Source: 62-47 sp051954235
Lineage (GTDB): Bacteria > Pseudomonadota > Alphaproteobacteria > Rhizobiales > Xanthobacteraceae
DNA length: 64,000 nucleotides
Reading direction: 5' to 3'
Assembly (NCBI GenBank): GCA_051954235.1
Contig: JBQCHY010000054.1
Span: 1 to 64,000, forward strand
Shown: one piece after another, positions 45,099 to 53,320 of the stretch
Numbering within the stretch: the stretch's first letter is position 1
Layout of the letters: each line of letters opens with the position of its first letter
The notes under the pieces: generated by a model
Databases searched by the model: none
Told to the model about the DNA's origin: nothing
What the model saw: only the letters and a program-made list of their open reading frames with translations
Program-made: the position numbers and the translations under genes

Positions 45099-45233
45099 CC
45101 CTCTCCCCGCGAGCGAGGAGAGGGTCGGGGTGAGGGGGACTGCCTCAAAGCGTGTTGCAGATTTCTGGAATTGCCCCTCGCCCGGATTGCTTCGCAATCC
45201 GACCTCTCCCTGTTATTCACGGGGAGAGGTGAG
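45099..45233. repeat. Family D palindromic repeat, intergenic
   Basis: CCCTCTCCCCGCGAGCGAGG and AGAGGGTCGGGGTGAGGGG at the left, and GCCCGGATTGCTTCGCAATC with GACCTCTCCC ... GGGGAGAGGTGAG at the right. Same building blocks as 30355-30471 and 63117-63223. Confidence 0.8.
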
Positions 45234-45327
45234 TGACGAAAGTTCCTGCTTGCCAATAGCCGGGACCCCTGAGACCATTCCCGTTGCCGACCCAATCATG
45301 GGCCGAGCTCCAAATCAGGAGGCGGCA

Positions 45328-47376
45328 ATGGGACATGACGTCAGAAGTCCCCGCGGTCCACGATGCATCGCGCTCGTGGGCCCTTTTCAAAGCGGAAAAA
45401 CAACTCTTCTCGAAGCCATCCTCGCACGTACCGGCGCGATCCCGCGTGCCGGCAGCGTCGAGGCAGGCACTTCAGTTGGCGATGCCGGCGCGGAAGCGCG
45501 TCTGCACAAGATGGGCGTCGGTCTCAACGCGGCGACCGTCACCTTCATGGGCGACACTTACACGTTCCTCGACTGTCCGGGCTCGATCGAATTCGCGCAC
45601 GACATGCGCGCGGTGTTGCCGATCGTCGACGCGGCGGTGGTGGTCTGCGAAGCCGACGAGCGCAAGCTGCCGCAATTGCAGGTGATCTTGCGCGAATTGG
45701 AAGACATGCGGATTCCACGCTTCCTGTTTCTCAACAAGATCGACAAGGCGACCAAGCGCATCCGCGAAGCGCTCGCGGCGTTGCAGCCGGCGTCGCGCGT
45801 GCCGCTGGTGCTGCGGCAGATTCCGATCTGGAACGGCGATCTGATCGCCGGCTTCGTCGATCTCGCATTGGAGCGTGCCTTCGTCTATCGCGAACATGCA
45901 GCTTCTGAAGTCGTCGCGCTCGACGGCGGCAATCTCGACCGCGAGAAAGAAGCGCGGTTCACCATGCTGGAATATCTCGCCGATCACGACGACGCGCTGA
46001 TGGAGCAACTGCTCGACGACATTCCGCCGCCGCGCGATGCGGTCTTCGACGATCTCGCCCGCGAATTGCGCGAAGGACAGATTTGTCCGGTGCTGCTCGG
46101 CTCTGCCGCGCGGGAGAACGGCGTTGGCCGTCTGTTGAAGGCGTTGCGGCACGAAGCGCCCGGCATCGCTGAGACGGCGACGCGGCTTGCCGCGACGGGT
46201 GAGGGCGCGTCTCTCGCTTACGTCGTCAAGACCACGCATTTGCAGCACGGCGGCAAGCTGTCGCTGGCGCGGGTGCTGCGTGGTCATCTCGACGACGGCG
46301 CGACGGTGCAATCCTCGAGTGGCGGCACGGGACGCATCTCCGGCATTCTCGCGGCAAACGGTGCGGGTGACAGCAAACGCGCCTTGGCGGAGGCGGGCGA
46401 TGTGGTTGCGCTCGGCAAGCTCGATCCGATGAAGACCGGAGATACGCTGACGACCGCGAAAACCGCGCCGGCGCCGCTCGCGCAGATGAGTACGGCGCCG
46501 CCGGTATTGGCAATCGCGTTGGCGGCGAACGACCGCAAGGACGACGTCAAGCTCGGCCAGGCGTTGCAGCGCCTTACCGAGGAGGATCCCTCGCTCACCG
46601 TGCAGCACAATCCCGCCAACCACGAGATGGTGTTGTGGGGGCAGGGCGAGATGCATCTGCGCGTGGCGATGGAGCGCTTGCAGGAGCGCTACGGCGTCAA
46701 CGCCAAGTCGCATCCGCCGGGCGTTGGCTATCAGGAGACCATCCGCAAATCGGCCACGCAGCGCGGCCGCCACAAGAAGCAATCCGGTGGGCATGGCCAG
46801 TACGGCGATGTCGTGCTCGACATCAAGCCGCTGCCGCGCGGCGACGGTTTCCGTTTCGAGGAAACCGTGGTCGGCGGCGCGGTGCCGAAGAACTATATCG
46901 GCGCGGTGGAGGAAGGCGCGAGGGATGCGCTGATGCGAGGGCCGCTGGGCTTTCCGGTCATCGACCTGCAAGTGACGTTGACCGACGGCTCCTATCACAG
47001 CGTCGATTCATCCGATCAGGCGTTCCGCACCGCCGCGCGGATGGGCGTTGCCGAAGCGCTGGCGCAATGCGCGCCGGTGCTGCTGGAGCCGATCCATCTG
47101 GTCGAGATCGTCTGTCCCAGCGAGGCGACGGCGAAGGTCAACGCCATCCTCTCCGGCCGGCGCGGCCAAATCCTCGGCTTCGATACCCGCGAGGGCTGGG
47201 ACGGCTGGGATTGCGTGCGCGCATCGATGCCGGAAGCCGAGATCGGCGATCTGATCGTCGAACTCCGTTCGGCGACGGCAGGCGCGGGCGGCTTCACCCG
47301 CACCTTCGATCACATGGCTGAAGTGACGGGCCGCGCGGCCGACCAGATCGTCGCAGCGCATCGCGCGGCGGCATAG
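45328..47376 (+). CDS. EF-G-like translational GTPase paralogue
   Basis: 682 residues with the EF-G domain order. P-loop GPFQSGKTTL (18-27); switch II DCPGS at 82-86 where EF-G has DTPGH, so the catalytic histidine is a serine; NKID at 136-139; domain II LAYVVKTTHLQHGGKLSLARVLRG; domain IV RGRHKKQSGGHGQYGDVVLDIKP; domain V LEPIHLVEIVCPSE. Such EF-G-like proteins occur widely in Rhizobiales beside the true fusA. Without the histidine, normal GTP hydrolysis is doubtful. GGAGG precedes the ATG at 45328. Confidence 0.87.
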   Translation: MGHDVRSPRGPRCIALVGPFQSGKTTLLEAILARTGAIPRAGSVEAGTSVGDAGAEARLHKMGVGLNAATVTFMGDTYTFLDCPGSIEFAHDMRAVLPIVDAAVVVCEADERKLPQLQVILRELEDMRIPRFLFLNKIDKATKRIREALAALQPASRVPLVLRQIPIWNGDLIAGFVDLALERAFVYREHAASEVVALDGGNLDREKEARFTMLEYLADHDDALMEQLLDDIPPPRDAVFDDLARELREGQICPVLLGSAARENGVGRLLKALRHEAPGIAETATRLAATGEGASLAYVVKTTHLQHGGKLSLARVLRGHLDDGATVQSSSGGTGRISGILAANGAGDSKRALAEAGDVVALGKLDPMKTGDTLTTAKTAPAPLAQMSTAPPVLAIALAANDRKDDVKLGQALQRLTEEDPSLTVQHNPANHEMVLWGQGEMHLRVAMERLQERYGVNAKSHPPGVGYQETIRKSATQRGRHKKQSGGHGQYGDVVLDIKPLPRGDGFRFEETVVGGAVPKNYIGAVEEGARDALMRGPLGFPVIDLQVTLTDGSYHSVDSSDQAFRTAARMGVAEALAQCAPVLLEPIHLVEIVCPSEATAKVNAILSGRRGQILGFDTREGWDGWDCVRASMPEAEIGDLIVELRSATAGAGGFTRTFDHMAEVTGRAADQIVAAHRAAA

Positions 47377-47425
47377 GCGGCATAGGTTGTCAGAAGCGAT
47401 GGCTGAAGCGGTCTGGCCATCGCTT

Positions 47426-48580
47426 CTAATGCTTTGGCACGCCGGCGACGGTAAGGCCGTCGCACAGTCGCTCCATGAACGACGCGCGGAACGGCCACGC
47501 CTCGCGTGCGACTGCCACCGTCAGGTCACCATCCTTGCGCAGTAAGCGTCGTGCATGGCGACGTGCCTCGTCGCGCGCGCCCGCGTGCGCGGCCGCCGCG
47601 ACCAGCACGCGTTCGGCCCAGAACGATTCCGGTACTGCTTCCGTGCCGTCCCTGATCCAGTGCACCGCGCGGTCGTAACGCCCCGCATTGAAGTGCGCGC
47701 AACCGATTCCGATGAAGATGAGGTGGCGCAGCGGTTCGAACGGCATCAGCCGCAAGGTGATCTGCAATTCCCGCAACGCGCCACCGTCATCGCCGGCATA
47801 GGCCGACAGCCAGCCGCGCCGTACCCAGGCCCACGGCGACCATGGATCGAGCGCCAGCGCGCGCTCGATCAACCGGTCTGCCTCGGGCAGACGCCGCGCC
47901 AGCGTCTGCGCGCCGCTGCATAGACTAAGGGCAACGGCGTCATTGGACGCGAGCCGCGCTGCTTCGTCCGCCATCGTCAGCGCGCGGATGCGATCGCTGC
48001 CGGATGCGCCGTCGAAATTGTGCGCTGCGCGCTGGCTCCAGCACCACGCCGCGATCGCTCTCGGCAGCGCGTAATGCGGCGCGCGTTCGAGTGCCTGCTC
48101 GGCATCGGCCAGCGCCGCGCCGCACGATCGCGGACCGACGGCAAAGGCCGATGCCACCGCGCGCCACGTCAGGCGCAGCGCTTCGTCGTCGATCTCGGGC
48201 GTGTCGCGATGCGTTCGCGCGCCGCGCAGCGTCTGCGAGGGGAGTTCGCCGAACTGGTTGCGATAGCGCGCGGCGAAGCGGCCGAACTGAGTGAAGCCGT
48301 TGGCCAGCGCGATGTCGGTGATGTTCGTTTCGCCATCACCGGCGGCGTTGAGTTGCTGACGGGCGCGCGCGAGCCGCGTCCGTCGCACCCAGCCGAGCGG
48401 CGTCGTGCCGAGGTGCTCCTTGAAATGAAGTTGCAGCGTGCGCGGCCGCACGCCCGCGACGGTGGCCAGCGTTTCGAGCCGGATTGGTTCGTCGAGCCGC
48501 GCGCTCAACCAGTCGAGCGCCTGCACGATGCTGGCAGGCAATGGCTGGCGACGACCTGACGCATTGTCGCCCTCGGTCAT
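47426..48580 (-). CDS. AraC-type regulator with TPR-like C-terminal half
   Basis: 385 residues. An AraC/XylS DNA-binding domain sits at the N terminus (about 15-115): IRLETLATVAGVRPRTLQLHFKEHLGTTPLGW and ITDIALANGFTQFGRFAARYRNQFGELPSQTL. The rest is helical repeats of TPR character: ALADAEQALERAPHYALPRAIAAW, EADRLIERALALDPWSPWAWVRRGW and HFNAGRYDRAVHWIRDGTEAVP. AraC domains are usually C-terminal, so this order is uncommon; it recalls regulators that sense through TPR units. Divergent from the methyltransferase at 48769, a likely target. Confidence 0.82.
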   Translation of the reverse strand: MTEGDNASGRRQPLPASIVQALDWLSARLDEPIRLETLATVAGVRPRTLQLHFKEHLGTTPLGWVRRTRLARARQQLNAAGDGETNITDIALANGFTQFGRFAARYRNQFGELPSQTLRGARTHRDTPEIDDEALRLTWRAVASAFAVGPRSCGAALADAEQALERAPHYALPRAIAAWCWSQRAAHNFDGASGSDRIRALTMADEAARLASNDAVALSLCSGAQTLARRLPEADRLIERALALDPWSPWAWVRRGWLSAYAGDDGGALRELQITLRLMPFEPLRHLIFIGIGCAHFNAGRYDRAVHWIRDGTEAVPESFWAERVLVAAAAHAGARDEARRHARRLLRKDGDLTVAVAREAWPFRASFMERLCDGLTVAGVPKH

Positions 48581-48768
48581 GGGATCACTCCCGTATCGGC
48601 CCCCGAGGTGGATCGACGGGGGCGCGCTGATCCGCATCACGTCGAACTTCGATGCGCATTCTGCATCAACTTGCGCAAGCTGCATAGCGAAGGCGTATCC
48701 GGCGGATTCAGAATTCGACGTAGCCAGAGGCGAACTCGGCCGTTCATAACCTAGCGAGGAGATGCGTC

Positions 48769-49602
48769 ATGTCCGTTCTTGAAACCATGACCCCGATCAA
48801 GCCGGATCTCGCCGCGATCAAGCAGAAACAGCATGGCGCGTGGGCGTCCGGCGACTATGCGATCATCGGCGCCACCCTTCAGATCGTTGGCGAGACTTTA
48901 TGCGAGGCGCTAGACCTGCGCGCCGGGCAGCGCGTGCTCGATGTCGCCGCCGGCAACGGCAACGTCACACTGGCGGCGGCGCGGCGCTGGTGCGAGGTCA
49001 CCTCGACCGATTACGTGCCGGTCTGGCTGGAGCGCGGCCGGGCTCGCGCTGCGGCCGAAGGCTGGAGCGTCGATTTTCGCGAAGCCGACGCAGAGGCGCT
49101 GCCGTTCGCGGATGCGAGTTTCGATGTGGTGACGTCGAGCTTTGGCGTGATGTTCACGCCGGATCAGGAACGCGCTGCGGCGGAGATGCTGCGGGTGTGC
49201 AAGCACGGCGGCAAGATCGGCCTCGCCAACTGGACGCCGGACGGCTTCATCGGCCAGGTCTTCAAGACGCTCGGCAAATACCTGCCGCCGCCCGCCGGCA
49301 CGAAATCGCCGGCGCGATGGGGGACGCGGGATGGACTCTCCGATCTGTTCGGCGCCGGCGCGGCCTCGATCAACGCCGAGAGTAGGGACTTCATGTTCCG
49401 CTATCGATCGGCGGCGCACTTCGTCGATGTGTTCAGGGCCTACTACGGACCGATCCACAAGGCGGTCGCGGCGCTCGGCGACGATAAGGGGCGATTGTTC
49501 CTGACCGATCTTGCAGCGTTGCTCGAACGTCACAACACCGCTCGCGACGGGACGATTGTGGTACCGGGGGAGTATCTCGAGGTCGTTATCGTGAAATCAT
49601 AA
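48769..49602 (+). CDS. Class I SAM-dependent methyltransferase (UbiE/Methyltransf_11 type)
   Basis: 277 residues. Motif I is VLDVAAGNGNVTLAAARR, the post-I acidic strand VTSTDYVP, ADAEALPFADASFDVVTSSFGVMF forms motif II, and LRVCKHGGKIGLANWTPDG motif III. The pattern is that of small-molecule methyltransferases; substrate unknown. It starts 188 bases from the divergent AraC/TPR regulator and ends at a perfect terminator, so it is a one-gene unit probably controlled by that regulator (inference). Confidence 0.85.
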   Translation: MSVLETMTPIKPDLAAIKQKQHGAWASGDYAIIGATLQIVGETLCEALDLRAGQRVLDVAAGNGNVTLAAARRWCEVTSTDYVPVWLERGRARAAAEGWSVDFREADAEALPFADASFDVVTSSFGVMFTPDQERAAAEMLRVCKHGGKIGLANWTPDGFIGQVFKTLGKYLPPPAGTKSPARWGTRDGLSDLFGAGAASINAESRDFMFRYRSAAHFVDVFRAYYGPIHKAVAALGDDKGRLFLTDLAALLERHNTARDGTIVVPGEYLEVVIVKS

Positions 49603-49654
49603 CGGCGTGCATCACCGCGACAGCGCAAGGTGCGGCGCGCTTGGTGAACTCACG

Positions 49655-49688
49655 GAGGCCCGATCCCGGATCGGGCCTCTTTCATTTC
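49655..49688 (+). terminator. Rho-independent terminator
   Basis: GAGGCCCGAT-CCCGG-ATCGGGCCTC is a perfect 10-bp stem followed by TTTCATTT. Ends the methyltransferase transcript. Confidence 0.88.
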
Positions 49689-49754
49689 AAGCTGTTCGCT
49701 GTGGTGGGAATCCCGTAGATCAATCAGAGTGCGGATCGTTTCGGGTATCTGACG

Positions 49755-49800
49755 TGATGTATTTTACATCATTGTCATTGTATGATACATCAATTATAAC
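49755..49800 (+). promoter_or_regulatory. Promoter with palindromic operators before the HTH gene
   Basis: TGATGTA-TTT-TACATCA (49755-49771) is a perfect palindrome, and TGTAT-G-ATACA (49779-49789) another. The half-site TACATCA recurs at 49786-49792, 21 bases (two helix turns) after the first. A sigma-70-like promoter, TTGTCA (49772-49777), 17-base spacer, TATAAC (49795-49800), is interleaved with them. The region is strikingly AT-rich. Autorepression by the adjacent HTH protein is the simplest reading. Confidence 0.6.
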
Positions 49801-49822
49801 TCTCCAACATGGAATTCTGGCG

Positions 49823-50089
49823 TTGATCACCTCATTCCAGATGAGAGCGGCGCGGGCGCTGCTCAGCATAGATCAGAAGACGTTGGCGGAACTCGCGGGA
49901 GTATCGCTGCCGACGATCCAGCGCATGGAGGCCAGTGACGGCAATGTGCGCGGCGTCGTCGAGTCCCTGACCAAGGTGGTCGATGCGTTGAATCGCGCGG
50001 GCGTGGACCTCATCGGTGAACATGCGCGGAGCGATGACGGCGGGCGCGGGGTGCGCCTGAAGCAACCCGGACCGCCGCCGCGCGTCTGA
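49823..50089 (+). CDS. Small XRE-type HTH regulator
   Basis: 88 residues from a TTG at 49823 (LITSFQMRAARALLSIDQKT), or 82 from the ATG at 49841. A single helix-turn-helix: AARALLSIDQKTLAELAGVSLPTIQRMEASDGNVRG, then a dimerisation-like helix VESLTKVVDALNRAGVDLI. Short regulators of this kind are often found just before sulfate-permease-like or other transporter genes in rhizobia. Here a SulP gene follows 57 bases downstream. Palindromes and a promoter lie directly upstream, so it probably controls itself and the transporter. Confidence 0.78.
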   Translation: MITSFQMRAARALLSIDQKTLAELAGVSLPTIQRMEASDGNVRGVVESLTKVVDALNRAGVDLIGEHARSDDGGRGVRLKQPGPPPRV

Positions 50090-50146
50090 CCATCGACCGG
50101 CCGACTGCTTGCAGCGCTTTGCGTGAGGCGAGGTCGGGAGCATCGG

Positions 50147-51895
50147 ATGGTCGGAACGGGTAACAAGGCGTCGCCGCGCGGCGCCAGCTTCGCGGAATTG
50201 TTCACGCCAAAGCTGATCACGGTGCTGCGTGAAGGCTACGGCCTGAATGATTTTCGCGCCGACGTCGTCGCCGGTCTCACCGTCGCCATCGTAGCGCTGC
50301 CGTTGTCAATGGCGATCGCCATCGCATCCGGCGTGACGCCGGATCGCGGGCTTTACACCGCGATCGTCGGCGGCTTCTTTGTCTCGCTGCTGGGCGGCAG
50401 CCGCTTTCAGGTCGGCGGGCCGGCGGGTGCGTTCATCGTGTTGGTGGCGCTGACGGTGGAGCGACACGGCGTCGACGGCGTCATCCTCGCCACCATGATG
50501 GCCGGAATCTTTCTCGTCGCCGCCGGCCTTCTGCGGATCGGGACCTACGTCAAATTCATCCCCTATCCTGTGACGGTCGGCTTCACGGCCGGCATCGCCG
50601 TCATCATCTTCGCCAGTCAGTTGCACGACCTGTTCGGTCTCAAGCTCTCTGGTCATGAACCGAGCGAATTGCTGCCGAAACTCGCCGTGCTGTGGCATGC
50701 CGCCGGCACCGTCAACCTCCGGGCCATTGCGCTGGCGGTGCTCGCCATCGTGGTGATGGTCGGCGTGCGAAAACTGCGACCGGCCTGGCCGAGCATTTTG
50801 ATCGGCGTCGTGGTGGCGACACTCGTGGCATGGGCGCTGGCGCTGCCGGTGGAAACCATCGGCACGCGCTTCGGCGGCATTCCCGAGACGCTGCCGGCAC
50901 CGGCGCTGCCGGCGTTTTCCTTCGCGAAGATGCAGGCCGTGCTGCCGGACGCGATTGCCTTCGCGCTACTTGCAGCCATTGAATCTTTGCTGTCGGCGGT
51001 GGTCGCCGACGGCATGACCGGACGCCGTCATCGCTCCAATTGCGAGTTGGTGGCGCAGGGCGTTGCCAATATCGCCTCGCCCTTGTTCGGCGGCATCTGC
51101 GTCACCGGTCTGATCGCGCGCACCGCGACCAACGTGCGCGCTGGCGCGCGCGGGCCGGTCGCCGGCATGATGCATTCGGCGTTCCTGCTGCTGTTCATGC
51201 TGATCGCCGCGCCGCTGGCGAGTTACATCCCGCTGTCGGCGCTGGCGGCGGTGCTGGTGATCGTGGCCTGGGGCATGGCCGAGAAGCAGGAGTTCTGGAC
51301 TCTGCTGCGCTCGTCGTGGGGCGACGCCACGGTGCTCCTCGCGACGTTCCTCCTCACCGTGTTTCGCGATCTCACCGAAGGCATTCTGGTCGGCTTCGCG
51401 CTCGGCGCGGTGCTGTTCATCAATCGGATAGCGGAAGCGACCGGCATCGAGGCGGGCGTGCCGCTTGCGGCGGATGACAAGGCGGACGACGCCAATGGCG
51501 CGCGGGTGCCGTATGACTCCGCGCTCGCGACCGATCCGGACGTGGTGGTGTACCGCATCACCGGCGCGTTCTTCTTCGGCGCGGCATCGACGGTGGGCGC
51601 GGTGCTCGACAACATCGCCGGCCGCCACAAGGCGTTCGTCATCGACGTCGGCGCCGTGCCGCTGATGGATTCGACGGCTGCCAACGCCATCCATCGGCTT
51701 GCCGTGAAAGCGCAACGGCAAGGAATGCGGCTCTACATCACCGGGGCGTCGCGAAACGTTCGCCGTATGCTGTTGACCCATGGCGTCCGTCCGCCTTTGG
51801 CGAAGTATCGCGAGACCATCGCGCGGGCGCTGGAGGATGCCCGGCAACTTCGCGGGCAGTCCGTCGTTGTCCCGATGAAGCGGCTGGTGACCTGA
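50147..51895 (+). CDS. SulP family anion transporter with STAS domain
   Basis: 582 residues, inner membrane. About twelve membrane segments; the family signature region is FRADVVAGLTVAIVALPLSMAIAIASGVTPDRGLYTAIVGG with RFQVGGPAGAF. The C-terminal STAS domain follows (VVVYRITGAFFFGAAS, FVIDVGAVPLMDSTAANAIHRL). SulP proteins carry sulfate, bicarbonate or other anions; no carbonic anhydrase or cysteine genes are adjacent to decide. The ATG at 50147 follows GGGAGCATCGG. It probably shares a message with the HTH gene. Confidence 0.92.
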   Translation: MVGTGNKASPRGASFAELFTPKLITVLREGYGLNDFRADVVAGLTVAIVALPLSMAIAIASGVTPDRGLYTAIVGGFFVSLLGGSRFQVGGPAGAFIVLVALTVERHGVDGVILATMMAGIFLVAAGLLRIGTYVKFIPYPVTVGFTAGIAVIIFASQLHDLFGLKLSGHEPSELLPKLAVLWHAAGTVNLRAIALAVLAIVVMVGVRKLRPAWPSILIGVVVATLVAWALALPVETIGTRFGGIPETLPAPALPAFSFAKMQAVLPDAIAFALLAAIESLLSAVVADGMTGRRHRSNCELVAQGVANIASPLFGGICVTGLIARTATNVRAGARGPVAGMMHSAFLLLFMLIAAPLASYIPLSALAAVLVIVAWGMAEKQEFWTLLRSSWGDATVLLATFLLTVFRDLTEGILVGFALGAVLFINRIAEATGIEAGVPLAADDKADDANGARVPYDSALATDPDVVVYRITGAFFFGAASTVGAVLDNIAGRHKAFVIDVGAVPLMDSTAANAIHRLAVKAQRQGMRLYITGASRNVRRMLLTHGVRPPLAKYRETIARALEDARQLRGQSVVVPMKRLVT

Positions 51896-51971
51896 GGCGG
51901 CGGATCGCGCATTGACAAGCGCATCGTGCCGCGTGAAGGGAACGGCGACGTTGCCGTGACGGAGAACAGCG

Positions 51972-52817
51972 ATGCCCGCGCCTGAGAAAGCTCCTGCCGC
52001 CTGTCTGATCGGCTGGCCGGCCGCGCATTCGCGCTCGCCGATCATCCATCACCATTGGCTGCATCGGTTCGGTATCGCAGGCGGCTACAGCATCGAGGCG
52101 GTGCCGCCGGAAGGTTTTGCCGAATTCGTGCAGAACCTGTCGCGTCACGGCTTCGTCGGAGCCAACGTCACCATCCCGCACAAGGAGCGGGCGCTGCTGT
52201 TGACCGAGCCGGACGAACGCGCACGCGCCGTCGGGGCCGCCAATACGTTATGGTACGACGGTGAGACGCTGCGCTCCACCAACACCGACATCGAAGGCTT
52301 CATCAACAATCTCGACGCCAGCGCGCCGGGCTGGGATGTCGCCGACGAAGCCGTGGTGCTCGGCGCCGGCGGTTCGTCGCGCGCGGTGGTGTTCGGGTTG
52401 CTGGAGCGTGGCCTCAAGCGCGTGCATCTCGTTAACCGCACGGCTGGGCGTGCGCAGGCGCTGGCGGATCAGTTCGGCGCGAACGTCTCGCCGCACGGAT
52501 GGGACGCGCTCGGCGAAGTGCTGCCGCGCGCGCAATTGCTCGTGAACACAACGTCGCTCGGCATGAAGGGCCAGCCGGCACTGGAGATCGATGTCGGATT
52601 GTTGCCGGCGCAGGCGACGGTGGCCGATCTGGTCTATGTGCCGCTCGATACGCCGCTGCTCGTTGCGGCACGGGCGCGTGGTCTGCGCACCGCCGACGGG
52701 CTTGGCATGCTGCTGCATCAGGCGGTGCGTGGATTCGAACTGTGGTTTGGGCGCAGGCCGGAGGTCACGCCCGAACTGCGCCAACTTGTCGAAGCGGATT
52801 TGCTTGCTGCACGGTAG
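51972..52817 (+). CDS. aroE: Shikimate dehydrogenase
   Basis: 281 residues. NADP-dependent reduction of 3-dehydroshikimate in the aromatic pathway. AHSRSPIIHHHWL binds shikimate, GANVTIPHKE contains the catalytic lysine, NTDIEGF follows, and GAGGSSRAVVFGLLERG is the nucleotide-binding loop. DGLGMLLHQAVRGFELWFG is the C-terminal signature. Length is normal for AroE. Quinate/shikimate dehydrogenase paralogues are possible. 76 bases after the SulP gene, same strand. Confidence 0.92.
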   Translation: MPAPEKAPAACLIGWPAAHSRSPIIHHHWLHRFGIAGGYSIEAVPPEGFAEFVQNLSRHGFVGANVTIPHKERALLLTEPDERARAVGAANTLWYDGETLRSTNTDIEGFINNLDASAPGWDVADEAVVLGAGGSSRAVVFGLLERGLKRVHLVNRTAGRAQALADQFGANVSPHGWDALGEVLPRAQLLVNTTSLGMKGQPALEIDVGLLPAQATVADLVYVPLDTPLLVAARARGLRTADGLGMLLHQAVRGFELWFGRRPEVTPELRQLVEADLLAAR

Positions 52818-52823
52818 CAGCCG

Positions 52824-53207
52824 TCAATTGCAGACTTCCACGCGGCGAATGCGCCAGCCGTAAGGCGTCCAGACCCGCTGCCGGCTCAGATAGCAGCCGC
52901 CGTAGTCATAGCCGCCATAGGGATAGGCCGCGTAGCCATAACCCCCATAGGGATAGTCGTAGCCATAACCGTATGGGTAAGCTGCGTAGGCACCTGCGAG
53001 GCCGAGGCCCAATCCGACGCCGAGCGCGCCGGCGCCCCATCCCCAGCCACCGCCGCGATGCCATCCGCCGCCGCCATGCCAACCACCATGGAAGCCTCCG
53101 CCATGGAAACCGCCTCCATGGAAGCCGCGCTGGGCAGAGGCCGATGTCGGCGCGGCAATCGCCAGCGCCGCGACCGCGCACAATGCTAGAACCGAATAAC
53201 GTCGCAT
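52824..53207 (-). CDS. Secreted glycine/tyrosine/histidine-rich protein
   Basis: 127 residues. Signal peptide MRRYSVLALCAVAALAIAAP with cleavage after SASA. The mature start is three repeats of the type GFHGGGFHGG, a tryptophan/glycine segment, a short hydrophobic glycine stretch (GALGVGLGLGLAGAYAAYP) and tyrosine/glycine repeats (YGYGYDYPYGGYGYAAYPYG). It closes with a conserved-looking CYLSRQRVWTPYGWRIRRVEVC containing two cysteines. This composition is common among Bradyrhizobium envelope proteins; function unknown. AGGAG precedes the ATG at 53207. Confidence 0.78.
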   Translation of the reverse strand: MRRYSVLALCAVAALAIAAPTSASAQRGFHGGGFHGGGFHGGWHGGGGWHRGGGWGWGAGALGVGLGLGLAGAYAAYPYGYGYDYPYGGYGYAAYPYGGYDYGGCYLSRQRVWTPYGWRIRRVEVCN

Positions 53208-53320
53208 CGTCGTCTCCTGTTCTGAGTGTCGATCAGAAGACGCACAGAGTGGCACTTTGTTTCGCTTTGCGCCGCACACAAGTGCGTGCGCCGTCTAGCT
53301 AGCGATTTGCGGATGGCTGC

